Positions 32,318 to 40,247 of a stretch of DNA of 40,247 bases are shown in pieces. The notes below the pieces were generated by a model. The model was not told the origin of the DNA. It ran no database searches and saw only the letters and a list, made by a program, of their open reading frames with translations. The position numbers were made by a program, and so were the translations under genes. Location: the NCBI GenBank assembly GCA_964480915.1, contig CAYZRS010000049.1:1-40247 (forward strand), given 5' to 3'. Positions within the stretch are counted from its first letter, which is position 1. The number at the start of each line of letters is the position of its first letter. This stretch comes from CAWGCE01 sp964480915. Lineage in GTDB: Bacteria; Planctomycetota; Planctomycetia; Pirellulales; Pirellulaceae.

Positions 32318-34765
32318 TCATGGCGTTTCACTGTTCGCCGCTTTGATTCGGGCGATGATGGCAATTTGCGCCTCCGTGTCGTTGCCGCCCAATCGAACTC
32401 GCGCTGCATAGAATGATCGGGAATCGCCGATCGTGCTGATCGCCGAACCGTCATCGAAGAGGGCGTTCCACTTGGTTACCTCTTCAGTCGTTGTGCGGAT
32501 AGGAAGCTCTGACGGCCCACCGTCTTGAAAGGCCATCGCGATTGCGCCTTTTCGATCGGTCACAAAGACGTCAAAGTCAACGTGCGCTGACGAGCGGAAC
32601 AGTTCCTCCAAGCGTTGCCGCAGGTCGACTTCGATCACATTGATGCCAAAGAAGTTGCCCGTTTCGTCGAATATCGGACAAATCGCAACGACGACGAGGG
32701 GCGATCGATTCTTGGTGGGCACATTCTCGGCCAATTGGTCACCGGTGGTTAGCACGACTTCACCCGGCCGCAAGTCGTAGAATTGATTGTCGGAGTCGGG
32801 GTGGGAGCCGGAGTAGAGCTGCTCTTTCGGAACACGACGGGGACGCATGCCGGCAGAAAGCCGTTCGGACCTGACGAGTTCCGTCATGTTGGGATTTTCG
32901 AAGCGGACGCTACTGAGCACGAGATACTCGGGGTTCGCTTCGAGCACGCCGTCCATCAGGCGGCCTTGGCGTGCCAACCATTCATCCGGGCTCGTTTGCC
33001 GAATGTCGATTTCAGCATCGCCGTCGATCAGCTTACCGTCGTCCGTTGTCCCGGGCGATTGCGATGCGGCGACAGCTCGCGTTAACGGAAAATCGGTTAA
33101 GAACCGAATGTCTTGCACCAGTTCTTGTGTTTCGAACTGAAGGCTCATGTCGAGTTTGAGCACGAATGCCTTGAGCGATTTGTAGCGAGCTTCCTGTAAG
33201 GCAAGTTTGCCTTGTCGAGCCGTCAAACCAATCGCGGCGCCCCCCAATACTGTCAAAGTTGCCAACAGTAGCATCAATTGCGTCAGGGTAGGGTGCGTGG
33301 CCATCCACCGTTTGACCTTATCCTTGGTCGGCGCTGCATACGCCGAAACGGGTGTCTCGGCGCGGTAGTGTTCAATGTCCTCGGCGAGGTCCGTGGCCGA
33401 AGCGTAGCGAAGGTATCGCTTGTTCGATAGCGCCTTCATGCATATGGCGTTTAGCTCAGGAGGCACGTCCGCAACGATGTCGCAGGGCGGCGTGATCACG
33501 CTGGAAACAATGGTTGACAGAAGCTCGGAAGCTCCGCTCTTGCTATCTCTCGATTCGATACCGCGCTGATGCGGCCCCTCGCCCGTCAAAATGGCAAACA
33601 GTATTCCGCCAAGTCCATAGACATCGGTCAGTTCATCGACCTCGTCAAGGCGACCGGCCGCCTGTTCCGGTGCCATGTAAAGCGGAGTTCCCAGGATGCG
33701 TCCGATATGTGTCGAACCGATACTATGCAAGTCGCCCGGTTCGAGTTGGCCATTGACTTCGTACATGCCCGACTCTTCATTGATTTTTGCCAGTCCCCAA
33801 TCGAGCAACACGATCTGACCAAAACTGTCGATCGCGATGTTCTCTGGCTTTAGGTCGCGGTGAATGATCTTCCGCGAATGGGCGTGTGCGACGGCTTGGC
33901 AGACGTTAACGAAGGCCGTTAATAATCGATGCTTCAGCAATCGGTTTTCCTTGCCCGCCTCTCGAAGCTCATGATATTCGGCGATGGCATCTTGCAGGGT
34001 TCGCTTGCCCAGGAATCGCATGGCATAGAAAGATCGGCCGGTCGACTCGTCCGTGCCAAACTGATAAACGGGAACGATTCCCGGATGTTCTAGCTTTCCA
34101 GTGATCTCGGCTTCGCGTCGAAAGTGAGCTTCCGCCGTGCTGTCGGGCGCGTTCCCGCGAATGATCTCTTTGACGGCAACGTACCGCTGAAGATTTTCGT
34201 CTCGCGCCAGCCACACGGTTCCGATTCCGCCTTGCCCCAGCCGACGGAGAAGGGTGTACCGAGCGTTGATCTGTCTCGATTCAACTTCGTCCGCTGACAA
34301 AACCGAGCCATCGGCGATGCCCAGCAACTTGGCCAGTTTGCCGCCACGATCGAGCCGATCGAGCCACAACCGGTCTTGCTGAGTTCGTGAGATGTCGGTG
34401 TGACTGCTCAGTTCTGACTGGATACGCGCCAGCTCGCGGGCCGCTTGAGCCTGCAATTCTTCTCGTTGCGTTTCCGAAATGACGTCCATGACCACCAAAT
34501 GATCGCCGAGTGACTCTCCGCCATGAGTCGTCCAGCGACTGGTAGCTTGCGCCAGTTGGCGTTCGGTCAGCGTGCCCAGCCGGACCAGCACCGTCGCAAA
34601 CGCCAGGTCGCGGTTTTGCTTGGAGGCACTTGCTGGCACCCTGTGGTCCGCTTCTCGCGCAGCATTGTCGAACATGATCGTGGCGTCGATTTGTGGCGCA
34701 CGAATCTCGTGTGATGGAGACGACGGCTTGCCGTCTTGTTCGCGATCTAAGGGCGTATCCGTCAT
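32318..34765 (-). CDS. Ser/Thr kinase with C-terminal extracytoplasmic Cache-like sensor
   Basis: This 815-residue protein has an N-terminal helical region (50-165), then a Hanks kinase domain at about 170-470. GQGGIGTVWLA is the glycine loop, K199 the ATP lysine, HRDLKPEN gives His302-Arg-Asp304, and the metal motif is DWG (Asp322) in place of DFG. APEQ is present. A single membrane segment follows at about 494-515. The remaining 300 residues resemble a double Cache (dCache) sensor: SLQFETQELVQDIRFLTDF start helix, VVVAICPIFDETGNFFGINVIEVDL central strands. With one membrane span, the kinase would be inside and the Cache outside, the reverse order of most Cache receptors. It likely senses a small molecule in the periplasm. 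ATG 34765 gives a plausible start. Ligand and targets are unknown. Confidence 0.9.
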   Translation of the reverse strand: MTDTPLDREQDGKPSSPSHEIRAPQIDATIMFDNAAREADHRVPASASKQNRDLAFATVLVRLGTLTERQLAQATSRWTTHGGESLGDHLVVMDVISETQREELQAQAARELARIQSELSSHTDISRTQQDRLWLDRLDRGGKLAKLLGIADGSVLSADEVESRQINARYTLLRRLGQGGIGTVWLARDENLQRYVAVKEIIRGNAPDSTAEAHFRREAEITGKLEHPGIVPVYQFGTDESTGRSFYAMRFLGKRTLQDAIAEYHELREAGKENRLLKHRLLTAFVNVCQAVAHAHSRKIIHRDLKPENIAIDSFGQIVLLDWGLAKINEESGMYEVNGQLEPGDLHSIGSTHIGRILGTPLYMAPEQAAGRLDEVDELTDVYGLGGILFAILTGEGPHQRGIESRDSKSGASELLSTIVSSVITPPCDIVADVPPELNAICMKALSNKRYLRYASATDLAEDIEHYRAETPVSAYAAPTKDKVKRWMATHPTLTQLMLLLATLTVLGGAAIGLTARQGKLALQEARYKSLKAFVLKLDMSLQFETQELVQDIRFLTDFPLTRAVAASQSPGTTDDGKLIDGDAEIDIRQTSPDEWLARQGRLMDGVLEANPEYLVLSSVRFENPNMTELVRSERLSAGMRPRRVPKEQLYSGSHPDSDNQFYDLRPGEVVLTTGDQLAENVPTKNRSPLVVVAICPIFDETGNFFGINVIEVDLRQRLEELFRSSAHVDFDVFVTDRKGAIAMAFQDGGPSELPIRTTTEEVTKWNALFDDGSAISTIGDSRSFYAARVRLGGNDTEAQIAIIARIKAANSETP

Positions 34766-35203
34766 CTGAAATTATCCCGCAGGGACGCAAGGAACTGTGG
34801 CTGCTTGCGATACGCATTCGCAAGTCGGCGTTCGTTCATTGTACTTGAACCGATCGGCTGGGGCGGACGGACCGGCTTGTCGTAGGCAATGTCCCGGATT
34901 GTGGCCGTGTCGGTGTTTGTCATTCGTCGTTTGTCGTAGCACGTTTCGGTTCATGATTCACTCGGCGGGGCTCGCGTCAGGCTCCGACGCACGCCCCATC
35001 GTCAGGCCTCCCAGGCGTCCGAATTCGGGAAAACGTGCTCAGTCGTCGCGATTTGGCAGGCGTTGGCCCTGATCTTGCTCGAATAAAAACTCATGGACTG
35101 ATCGCAAGCGCTTGCTGCTCGTTTTGACAACTGGGAAACTGGAACGGTGCGGTTTGCGATCATCCCGTTCCCATTCCATTCGACAATCTTAACGAGGCTC
35201 GAA
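34766..35203. other. Divergent promoter region, no gene seen
   Basis: This 438-bp spacer separates the divergent Cache-kinase (-) and LEPR/beta-helix (+) genes and must hold both promoters. A 12-bp palindrome GCAAGCGCTTGC lies at 35104-35115. Short open frames here have no recognisable product. No reliable promoter boxes were picked. Confidence 0.55.
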
Positions 35204-37555
35204 ATGAACTCGCAGCACCGCAGGCGAACTGTCCGCCCGTCGCAATTAGAACGCTCGGCAAGATTCAAGCGACGCCTTCGACTTGAGGCCTTGGAAGAGC
35301 GACGCGTCCTGGCAACGTTCACGGTGGTCGACGTCGCCGATGCTGGCGCGGGCACGTTGCGCGAAGCGATCGAGATGGCGAATTCGAACCCGGGGCATGA
35401 CGTGATCGAATTCGCGCCCGCATTGAGCGGCCTAACACTGACGCTCACTTCGGACGAATTGGAGATTTCGGATAGCCTCACGATCGATGGGAGTAGCGTT
35501 GCCAGTCGGATCACGATCGATGCATCGGGCGCCGATGCGACTCCTGGCGTTGCGGACGGCGGCGGCATTCGCATTTTTAACATTGTCAACAATACGCAGG
35601 CTCAAGACATCGACGTCAGCATCGATCAATTGAATCTGACCGGCGGCGATGTGGCGACCAATGGAGGTGCCCTTTGGTCGGAAGAGAATCTGACGCTGAC
35701 CAACGCAGAGATCCGTGGCAATTTTGCCAGCGGGAAGGGTGGAGGACTCTACCTAAATTCCTACGGCAACTTTCATATTGAAGGCGTCACGATTGACAGC
35801 AATGAGGCAGCGGCATTCGGTGGCGGTATCTGGGCCGGTGGTGGCAGCTTCGACACTCCGGGAACGGGAATCGGCAAGATTGTGAACAGTCAAATCAGTG
35901 GCAACGAGGGGCGTGGTTTTATCGGATCATTTTCTTACGGCTTTGACTTCTTAGCAGACAACATTCTCGTTGCCGACAATTTGGGCGGAGGAATGGGAAT
36001 CGGGACTGCCTATGGCGCCGCCGCGACGATCTCCTCAAGCACGATCTCGGGCACCAGCAACGGCAGCGGATTGTCGCTCAATGCAGGATTCAATTCTTTG
36101 ATCGACGTGGAAGGTTGTTTGATTGCCGACAATCACGCAACGTCCGTTGGAGGTGGTGTGTCGGCCAGTGTGTTTGAGAGCCTCATTCAAATTCGCGACA
36201 CGACCATCCGTGGTAACAGCGCCGCTGCAAGAGGAGGCGGGCTGTTTGTGTTTGGTGAAGAGTATGGTTCCGTCGACATGAATGACTCGACCATTGCGGG
36301 CAATAGCTCGGTCGAAGGAGGCGGGCTTTATGGCTACGTGGCTGGCGGCACGATACTGAGAGTCATGGGAACGACGATCGCGGGCAACGAGGCGGTGATC
36401 GGCGGTGGTATAAGAATTCAATCCCAGCCGCTCGCACCGGCGGGCGGATTGACACGCATCGAAGGAAGTACGATTTCAGGCAATTCAGCAACGACGCAGG
36501 GTGGTGGCGCGTATTTTCGCGGATACGATTCCGAGTTCGTGGTCAGCAACAGTACCGTTTCTGGCAACGCGTCGGTGGGGGCAGCCGGCGGCATTGCAGC
36601 GGTTGCACAAGATTCTCTCAACACTCTCAAGATAAGCTACAGCACGATCGCCTCGAACGTCGCGGATTCCGAGCAGTCGGGCAATCCGACGAGTGTCGCC
36701 GGCGGGTTGCTGACGTCGGGTCCGGGAGCGACTTTATTGAGCCACACCATCGTTGGAGACAACACCCGCGGGCAAGTTCCCGATGATGCCGTCGGCAACA
36801 TCAACAGCGAGTTTGGGATCTTCGAGTCGAACGCCGCCGGCGGTACGATCGCAGGAACGAACAATCAATTTGGTGTCGATCCGCAGCTGCTTCCCTTGAG
36901 TCCCAATGGCGGCAACACGCAGACGCATGCGCTGCAAACGCTCAGTCCCGCATTGGATGCTGGCGATCCGACTCTCGTCCCCGGCATGTCGATGGTCCCC
37001 GAGTTTGACCAACGAGGATCGCAGCGTATCGCGGCCGGTCGCATTGATATCGGTGCTTATGAGCGAACGGAATTCGATTCACAGGGCGATTTTAATGACG
37101 ATGGAATGTTCGACTGCCTCGACCTGGACGCCTTGACGAATGAAATCGTCGCTGGCACCGATGCTGGCCCGTTCGATCTTACCGGCGACGGGCTGGTCGA
37201 TGCTGCCGACCTGGCGGCTTGGTTGGTGGTCGCTGGGGAAATCAATCTGGGCCCCGGCAAAGCCTACTTACCGGGCGATGCAAATCTGGATGGTACCGTG
37301 AATGGCGGCGACTTTCTCATTTGGAATGCGAATAAATTCAGCTCGACCGCAGCGTGGTGCATGGCCGATTTTAACGCCGATGGACAAACGGACGGCTCCG
37401 ACTTCCTGATATGGAATGCGAACAAATTCCAAAACAGCGATGTCGGCAACGTGTTGAATCCGATGGCGGCGGAAACGTCGGTTGGATTCGATCGGGAGGA
37501 TGAGGAACGGGAGCCCAGGCGAAATGTGGCATCGCTTTGGTTGCAAAGTCTGTAA
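35204..37555 (+). CDS. LEPR-XLL-type beta-helix surface protein with dockerin repeats
   Basis: This 783-residue protein begins with a basic leader and LEALEERRVLA (27-37), the planctomycete LEPR-XLL-type signal. A CSLREA-like segment follows (DAGAGTLREAIEMANSNPG, about 46-64). Residues of about 140-560 are polymorphic outer-membrane-protein-like beta-helix repeats, with recurring TISGNSAxxxGGG turns. A choice-of-anchor-like end (HALQTLSPALDAGDPT to GRIDIGAYE) lies at about 580-620. Four dockerin-type calcium loops finish it: GDFNDDGMFD, DLTGDGLVDAADL, GDANLDGTVNGGDFLIW and ADFNADGQTDGSDFLIW, about 628-741. It is a surface adhesin or scaffold candidate. Start ATG 35204 has GAGG six bases upstream. 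No PEP-CTERM is present. Confidence 0.9.
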   Translation: MNSQHRRRTVRPSQLERSARFKRRLRLEALEERRVLATFTVVDVADAGAGTLREAIEMANSNPGHDVIEFAPALSGLTLTLTSDELEISDSLTIDGSSVASRITIDASGADATPGVADGGGIRIFNIVNNTQAQDIDVSIDQLNLTGGDVATNGGALWSEENLTLTNAEIRGNFASGKGGGLYLNSYGNFHIEGVTIDSNEAAAFGGGIWAGGGSFDTPGTGIGKIVNSQISGNEGRGFIGSFSYGFDFLADNILVADNLGGGMGIGTAYGAAATISSSTISGTSNGSGLSLNAGFNSLIDVEGCLIADNHATSVGGGVSASVFESLIQIRDTTIRGNSAAARGGGLFVFGEEYGSVDMNDSTIAGNSSVEGGGLYGYVAGGTILRVMGTTIAGNEAVIGGGIRIQSQPLAPAGGLTRIEGSTISGNSATTQGGGAYFRGYDSEFVVSNSTVSGNASVGAAGGIAAVAQDSLNTLKISYSTIASNVADSEQSGNPTSVAGGLLTSGPGATLLSHTIVGDNTRGQVPDDAVGNINSEFGIFESNAAGGTIAGTNNQFGVDPQLLPLSPNGGNTQTHALQTLSPALDAGDPTLVPGMSMVPEFDQRGSQRIAAGRIDIGAYERTEFDSQGDFNDDGMFDCLDLDALTNEIVAGTDAGPFDLTGDGLVDAADLAAWLVVAGEINLGPGKAYLPGDANLDGTVNGGDFLIWNANKFSSTAAWCMADFNADGQTDGSDFLIWNANKFQNSDVGNVLNPMAAETSVGFDREDEEREPRRNVASLWLQSL

Positions 37556-37762
37556 CGCATGCTGGGAGTCCTGTGGACCGCCTCGTCGTCAGGAATGCGT
37601 GACTGGGACGGACGGGTTTGACTCGACAGACTCGTAGGAAAAAATTCAAAAGCCGTGGCGCGGTTCCGACAACGACGTCGCTTCTCTCTTCGTGGATGGG
37701 CTCCACGAACCCCCGTCCGCCATGAAACCTCAGTTTTCTGCGTTCCAAATCTCCTTGGCGGT

Positions 37763-37770
37763 GAGGGAAG
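37763..37770 (+). promoter_or_regulatory. Ribosome site of the S41 peptidase gene
   Basis: GAGGGAAG (37763-37770) lies four bases before ATG 37775. It supports that start over the longer open frame from 37655, whose first 40 residues are Arg-rich and lack a signal peptide. Confidence 0.65.
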
Positions 37771-37774
37771 TGCT

Positions 37775-39130
37775 ATGTCGTCTAGATCTGCGATCTTCTT
37801 GTGTAGCTGCGTTGTTGTGCCCGCAGTTTCCTTTTCAGAACCTGCCATTGTCGTGGGACAAGATGCCGGGGTGGCGGTCAACTCGGCAACGATCGTCTCC
37901 TCGGATAATGAACCTGAATTTACCAAGTTGAGCCTGGCGTCTTTTGATCAGGTCTGGCAATCGGTGCTCGATAGAGCCTGGAACGAAGACTTTGATGAGG
38001 AAAAATGGCAGGCGGCGCGAGCCGAGTTGCGACCGAAAATCGAAAAGGCGTCCAGCCTCAACGAGGTTCGCGAGATTCTCGGCGAACTGTTGAACGGCTT
38101 GAAGTTGTCTCACTACTCGATTGTTCCTGCCGAAGTCTACGGCCATTTCGAGGGAGGCCCCGGCGCCACTTCCAACAAATTTGAGTCGGGGATTTCCGTC
38201 CGGATCGTCGATAAGAAAGCGATCGTAAGTAAAGTTTGGGAAAGCGGTGACGCTTACGACCAAGGCGTTCGACCCGGTTGGCAGCTTGTGTCGTTGCAAG
38301 AAAAGCCGACCGTGGATTTCGTTGCCGGTCTCAATGAATCCTTGGCGGATGGTAGCGCCTATCGCGCGGAAACACTGGCCGCATTGATGATCGAAGCGCA
38401 GTTGCAGGGGGCGACTGCAGACCAAGTGCCTGTAACATTCAAGGACATGGCCGGTGAAGTGCACGAACTGCAGATCAAATTGCACCCCGCGCGCGGTGAA
38501 AAAATCAGCTACGGACACGTGCCAACCTTGTACGTGTCGTCAGAAGCGAAGCAAGTGGATGACGGCATCGGGTACGTGTCCTTCACATATTTTTTTGCCC
38601 CGCTGCAAGTGATGGGGGCGCTGGACCGGGCTATCGATTTTTCAGAACGCGGGTTGATCATCGACCTGCGGGGGAACATTGGCGGGCTTGCCCCGATGAC
38701 GATGGGGCTCGGCAACAAACTGGTGTCTGAGAAAAAGAAATACAAATTGGGCGTTCAACGGATGAGGCAAAATGAAATCAACTATGTACTGACCCCCAGT
38801 CATCGCCCGTTTACTGGAAAAGTTGCCGTCCTCGTCGATGAATGTTCGGTGTCGTCATCCGAGATCCTTGCGGGTGGACTTCAGTCGATCGGACGGGCCC
38901 GCATTTTTGGGACGCGCAGTGCCGGAGCGGCGCTGCCGGCCATTTTCCATAAGCTGCCCAATGGAGATCGATTTCAATTTGCCATTGCTGATTTCGTGGA
39001 CGCCAACGGCAATCAAATCGAAGGGAACGGAGTGATCCCGGACGTGGAAGTCCCGCTCAGCGTCGCAGCTCTGGCGGCCGGCAAGGACCCGGCGCTTGAT
39101 GCGGCGGTTGCCTGGATCAAGTCGAATTGA
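37775..39130 (+). CDS. S41-family (Ctp/tricorn-like) secreted peptidase
   Basis: This 451-residue protein has a signal peptide (about 1-21) and a helical N-terminal part with HYSIVP (His113). A PDZ-like domain follows at about 135-235 (SGISVRIVDKKAIVSKVWESGDAYDQGVRPGWQLVSL). The S41 core is at about 260-430: GLIIDLRGNIGG, and VLVDECSVSSSEILAGGLQ with nucleophile Ser362. In CtpA-type members, a Lys follows in GxxTFGKG; here the matching place reads GTRSAGAA, with Ala385. So this is either a tricorn-like Ser-His-type member or one with altered activity. It probably acts on exported proteins in the periplasm. Its stop overlaps the TTG start of the M50 gene (TTGA), so they are translationally coupled. 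Confidence 0.9.
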   Translation: MSSRSAIFLCSCVVVPAVSFSEPAIVVGQDAGVAVNSATIVSSDNEPEFTKLSLASFDQVWQSVLDRAWNEDFDEEKWQAARAELRPKIEKASSLNEVREILGELLNGLKLSHYSIVPAEVYGHFEGGPGATSNKFESGISVRIVDKKAIVSKVWESGDAYDQGVRPGWQLVSLQEKPTVDFVAGLNESLADGSAYRAETLAALMIEAQLQGATADQVPVTFKDMAGEVHELQIKLHPARGEKISYGHVPTLYVSSEAKQVDDGIGYVSFTYFFAPLQVMGALDRAIDFSERGLIIDLRGNIGGLAPMTMGLGNKLVSEKKKYKLGVQRMRQNEINYVLTPSHRPFTGKVAVLVDECSVSSSEILAGGLQSIGRARIFGTRSAGAALPAIFHKLPNGDRFQFAIADFVDANGNQIEGNGVIPDVEVPLSVAALAAGKDPALDAAVAWIKSN

Positions 39131-40134
39131 GCCGCCGCGTGACTGACTCACCGTCGAGCAACAGATATAACTTGCCCATCAGCGAGCGCAACACTGCTTC
39201 AAAAAGCTCAACGAGCAATCCAGCGAGCGATACTTCGAGGAGTCTGGCCATCCGCGACAAACATCAAAAGAAGATGCTCGCCGAACTCTTGCTCATGGCT
39301 GCCTTGATCCTTTGCACGCTGTGGATGGTGGTTCAGTCGGGAATAATGGAATCGGTAAAACCGCACGGGAGTCGCGATAAGGTCATCGCCTTGGCAGGTA
39401 TTCCTTTGGCTCTGATGGCTGCGCTCGCAATTCACGAATTGGGCCATCTAATTGTTGGCCTGTGGGAGGGGTTCAAGTTTCAGATGTTTGTCGTCGGTCC
39501 GTTGGGAGCCAAAGAAGAGCAGGGCAAAGTCAAATTTTACCTGAACACCAACCTCGCCTACTTTGGCGGCCTGGCAGCCACGACGCCCATCAACAACGAT
39601 CCGTCTAATGCCCAAAAGATGGCGCGCATCGTGATTGCCGGACCCATCACATCCATCCTCTACATGTTTGCGTGTTTCCTAATGGGGCAGTTCATCGGTG
39701 GCTCCTTCGCCTTATGGTTGTACACTAGCGGGATCACATCGATTGCCATCTTCTTTGCCACAACCGTCCCGTCCAAAACAGGACTGTTCTTTACGGACCG
39801 GAAAAGATACCAACGGCTGACAACGCCAGGCAATGAGCAAGAGGTCGAAGTGGCCATGCTGCGCATCATCGGCGGCTATGCTCAAAAGGAATCGTATCGG
39901 GACGTCGACAAGGCCGACATTGAAAAACTGATCACAGACCCTGATCCCAGTATTCAGCACTACGGGCTATTCAATCTGCTTTGCTATCAACTGGAAATCG
40001 AACATCAGATCGATCCGAAATCGGCGGACCGGTACCAAGCAGCCTGTCAGCATGTCAGCCCAGCGATGGTTAAGATCTTTGACGCCGAGATCGAAAAGTC
40101 CAAGGAAGCATTCGCCAATCCTGGTACTACCTGA
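39127..40134 (+). CDS. M50-family intramembrane metalloprotease (site-2 protease-like)
   Basis: This 335-residue membrane protein has zinc motif HELGH (His103-Glu104-His107) in the segment LMAALAIHELGHLIVG. After a beta-like segment (FKFQMFVVGPLGAKEE) there is a core of two to three membrane helices, and the third ligand is probably Asp224 in the loop FFTDRKRY, which stands where M50 enzymes have a DG motif. A preceding membrane segment lies at about 50-72, and about 110 soluble residues end the protein. The start is TTG 39127, overlapping the S41 stop as TTGA, with no good ATG before the first membrane segment. It likely cuts transmembrane proteins, possibly after the S41 enzyme trims them; this is a hypothesis. 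Confidence 0.85.
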   Translation: MSRRVTDSPSSNRYNLPISERNTASKSSTSNPASDTSRSLAIRDKHQKKMLAELLLMAALILCTLWMVVQSGIMESVKPHGSRDKVIALAGIPLALMAALAIHELGHLIVGLWEGFKFQMFVVGPLGAKEEQGKVKFYLNTNLAYFGGLAATTPINNDPSNAQKMARIVIAGPITSILYMFACFLMGQFIGGSFALWLYTSGITSIAIFFATTVPSKTGLFFTDRKRYQRLTTPGNEQEVEVAMLRIIGGYAQKESYRDVDKADIEKLITDPDPSIQHYGLFNLLCYQLEIEHQIDPKSADRYQAACQHVSPAMVKIFDAEIEKSKEAFANPGTT

Positions 40135-40141
40135 GCAAGCA

Positions 40142-40247
40142 ATGCCTATGCGAGCGCTGAGACACCTATTTGTCACATCGATTTCCCGCCTGGTGAGTCT
40201 TTCCTGCGTAACTTCCGCGAGAGCGCGTCACGTAGCCGAGTCTGTCC
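40142..40247 (+). CDS. Possible start of a secreted protein, cut by the window end
   Basis: ATG 40142 opens a frame that stays open to the window edge (35 codons). Its first residues, MPMRALRHLFVTSISRLV, are basic then hydrophobic, like a signal peptide. It follows the M50 stop by seven bases. No ribosome site is clear and the frame is too short to judge, so it may be chance. Confidence 0.2.
   Translation, partial: MPMRALRHLFVTSISRLVSLSCVTSARARHVAESV

Noticed and set aside
37264..38518. Antisense frames over the dockerin gene and the S41 gene
   Set aside because: Both are shadows of real coding regions on the + strand and lack domains.
1..40247. CRISPR arrays, IS elements or prophage genes
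   Set aside because: No array of regularly spaced repeats, no transposase and no phage structural gene was seen; the tandem repeats found are isolated pairs.

Overview
This window looks like a chromosomal segment of a planctomycete, most likely a Pirellulales/Rhodopirellula-type marine bacterium. The evidence is a combination of traits: very large secreted proteins that start with the planctomycete LEPR-XLL-type leader (positions 4494 and 35204), PEP-CTERM tails, dockerin-like repeats on extracellular proteins, two serine/threonine kinases with planctomycete-style extra domains, an ECF sigma factor overlapping a kinase gene, and a formaldehyde-activating-enzyme homologue. Base composition is moderately GC-rich by eye. 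No phage, insertion sequence, CRISPR array or rRNA was seen. One tRNA-Glu lies at the left edge. I identify about 27 supported protein genes.

Layout. 1-1 kb: tRNA-Glu and about 1 kb with no convincing gene. 1-7.2 kb (+): secreted animal-type haem peroxidase with PEP-CTERM, a proline-rich secreted protein, and an 863-residue beta-solenoid surface protein ending at a clear intrinsic terminator. 7.2-9.1 kb: an SRPBCC protein (-) and an FAD amine-oxidase-like enzyme (+). 9.1-13 kb (-): a four-gene operon of GntR/YtrA-type repressor, ABC ATPase, ABC permease and a DoxX-like membrane protein carrying a periplasmic jelly-roll domain; the first three overlap and a possible operator sits before the first. 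13.2-15.9 kb (-): cupin, family-4 glycosyltransferase and inositol-monophosphatase-like enzyme. 15.9-16.7 kb: a decayed fragment of a large calcium-binding surface protein. 16.7-18.9 kb (+): a PL14/PL20-like polysaccharide lyase with dockerin and PEP-CTERM, then a GH16 laminarinase-like enzyme. 19-20.6 kb (+): a MYG1-family protein and an RbfA-like protein.

20.7-31.3 kb (-): a POTRA plus HEAT-like secreted protein, a pectate-lyase-like beta-helix protein, a Fae homologue, a SulP anion transporter with STAS domain, the overlapping ECF sigma/kinase pair, and an NDH-2 plus ferredoxin-NADP-reductase-like operon. 31.7-32.2 kb (+): a small secreted protein with its own hairpin. 32.3-34.8 kb (-): a kinase with a C-terminal extracytoplasmic Cache-like sensor. 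35.2-40.1 kb (+): an 783-residue LEPR/beta-helix/dockerin protein, then an S41 peptidase overlapping an M50 intramembrane peptidase, a possible regulated-proteolysis cassette.

The common theme is cell-surface and periplasm biology: export and anchoring of large proteins, algal polysaccharide degradation, signal sensing and proteolysis. The most interesting items are the Fae homologue that appears to lack the catalytic histidine, the S41-M50 coupled pair, the 22-residue solenoid array, the shared non-standard leader, the DoxX/jelly-roll fusion in a YtrA-type operon, and the C-terminal-Cache kinase. All functional calls come from reading the translated sequence; no database search was run.
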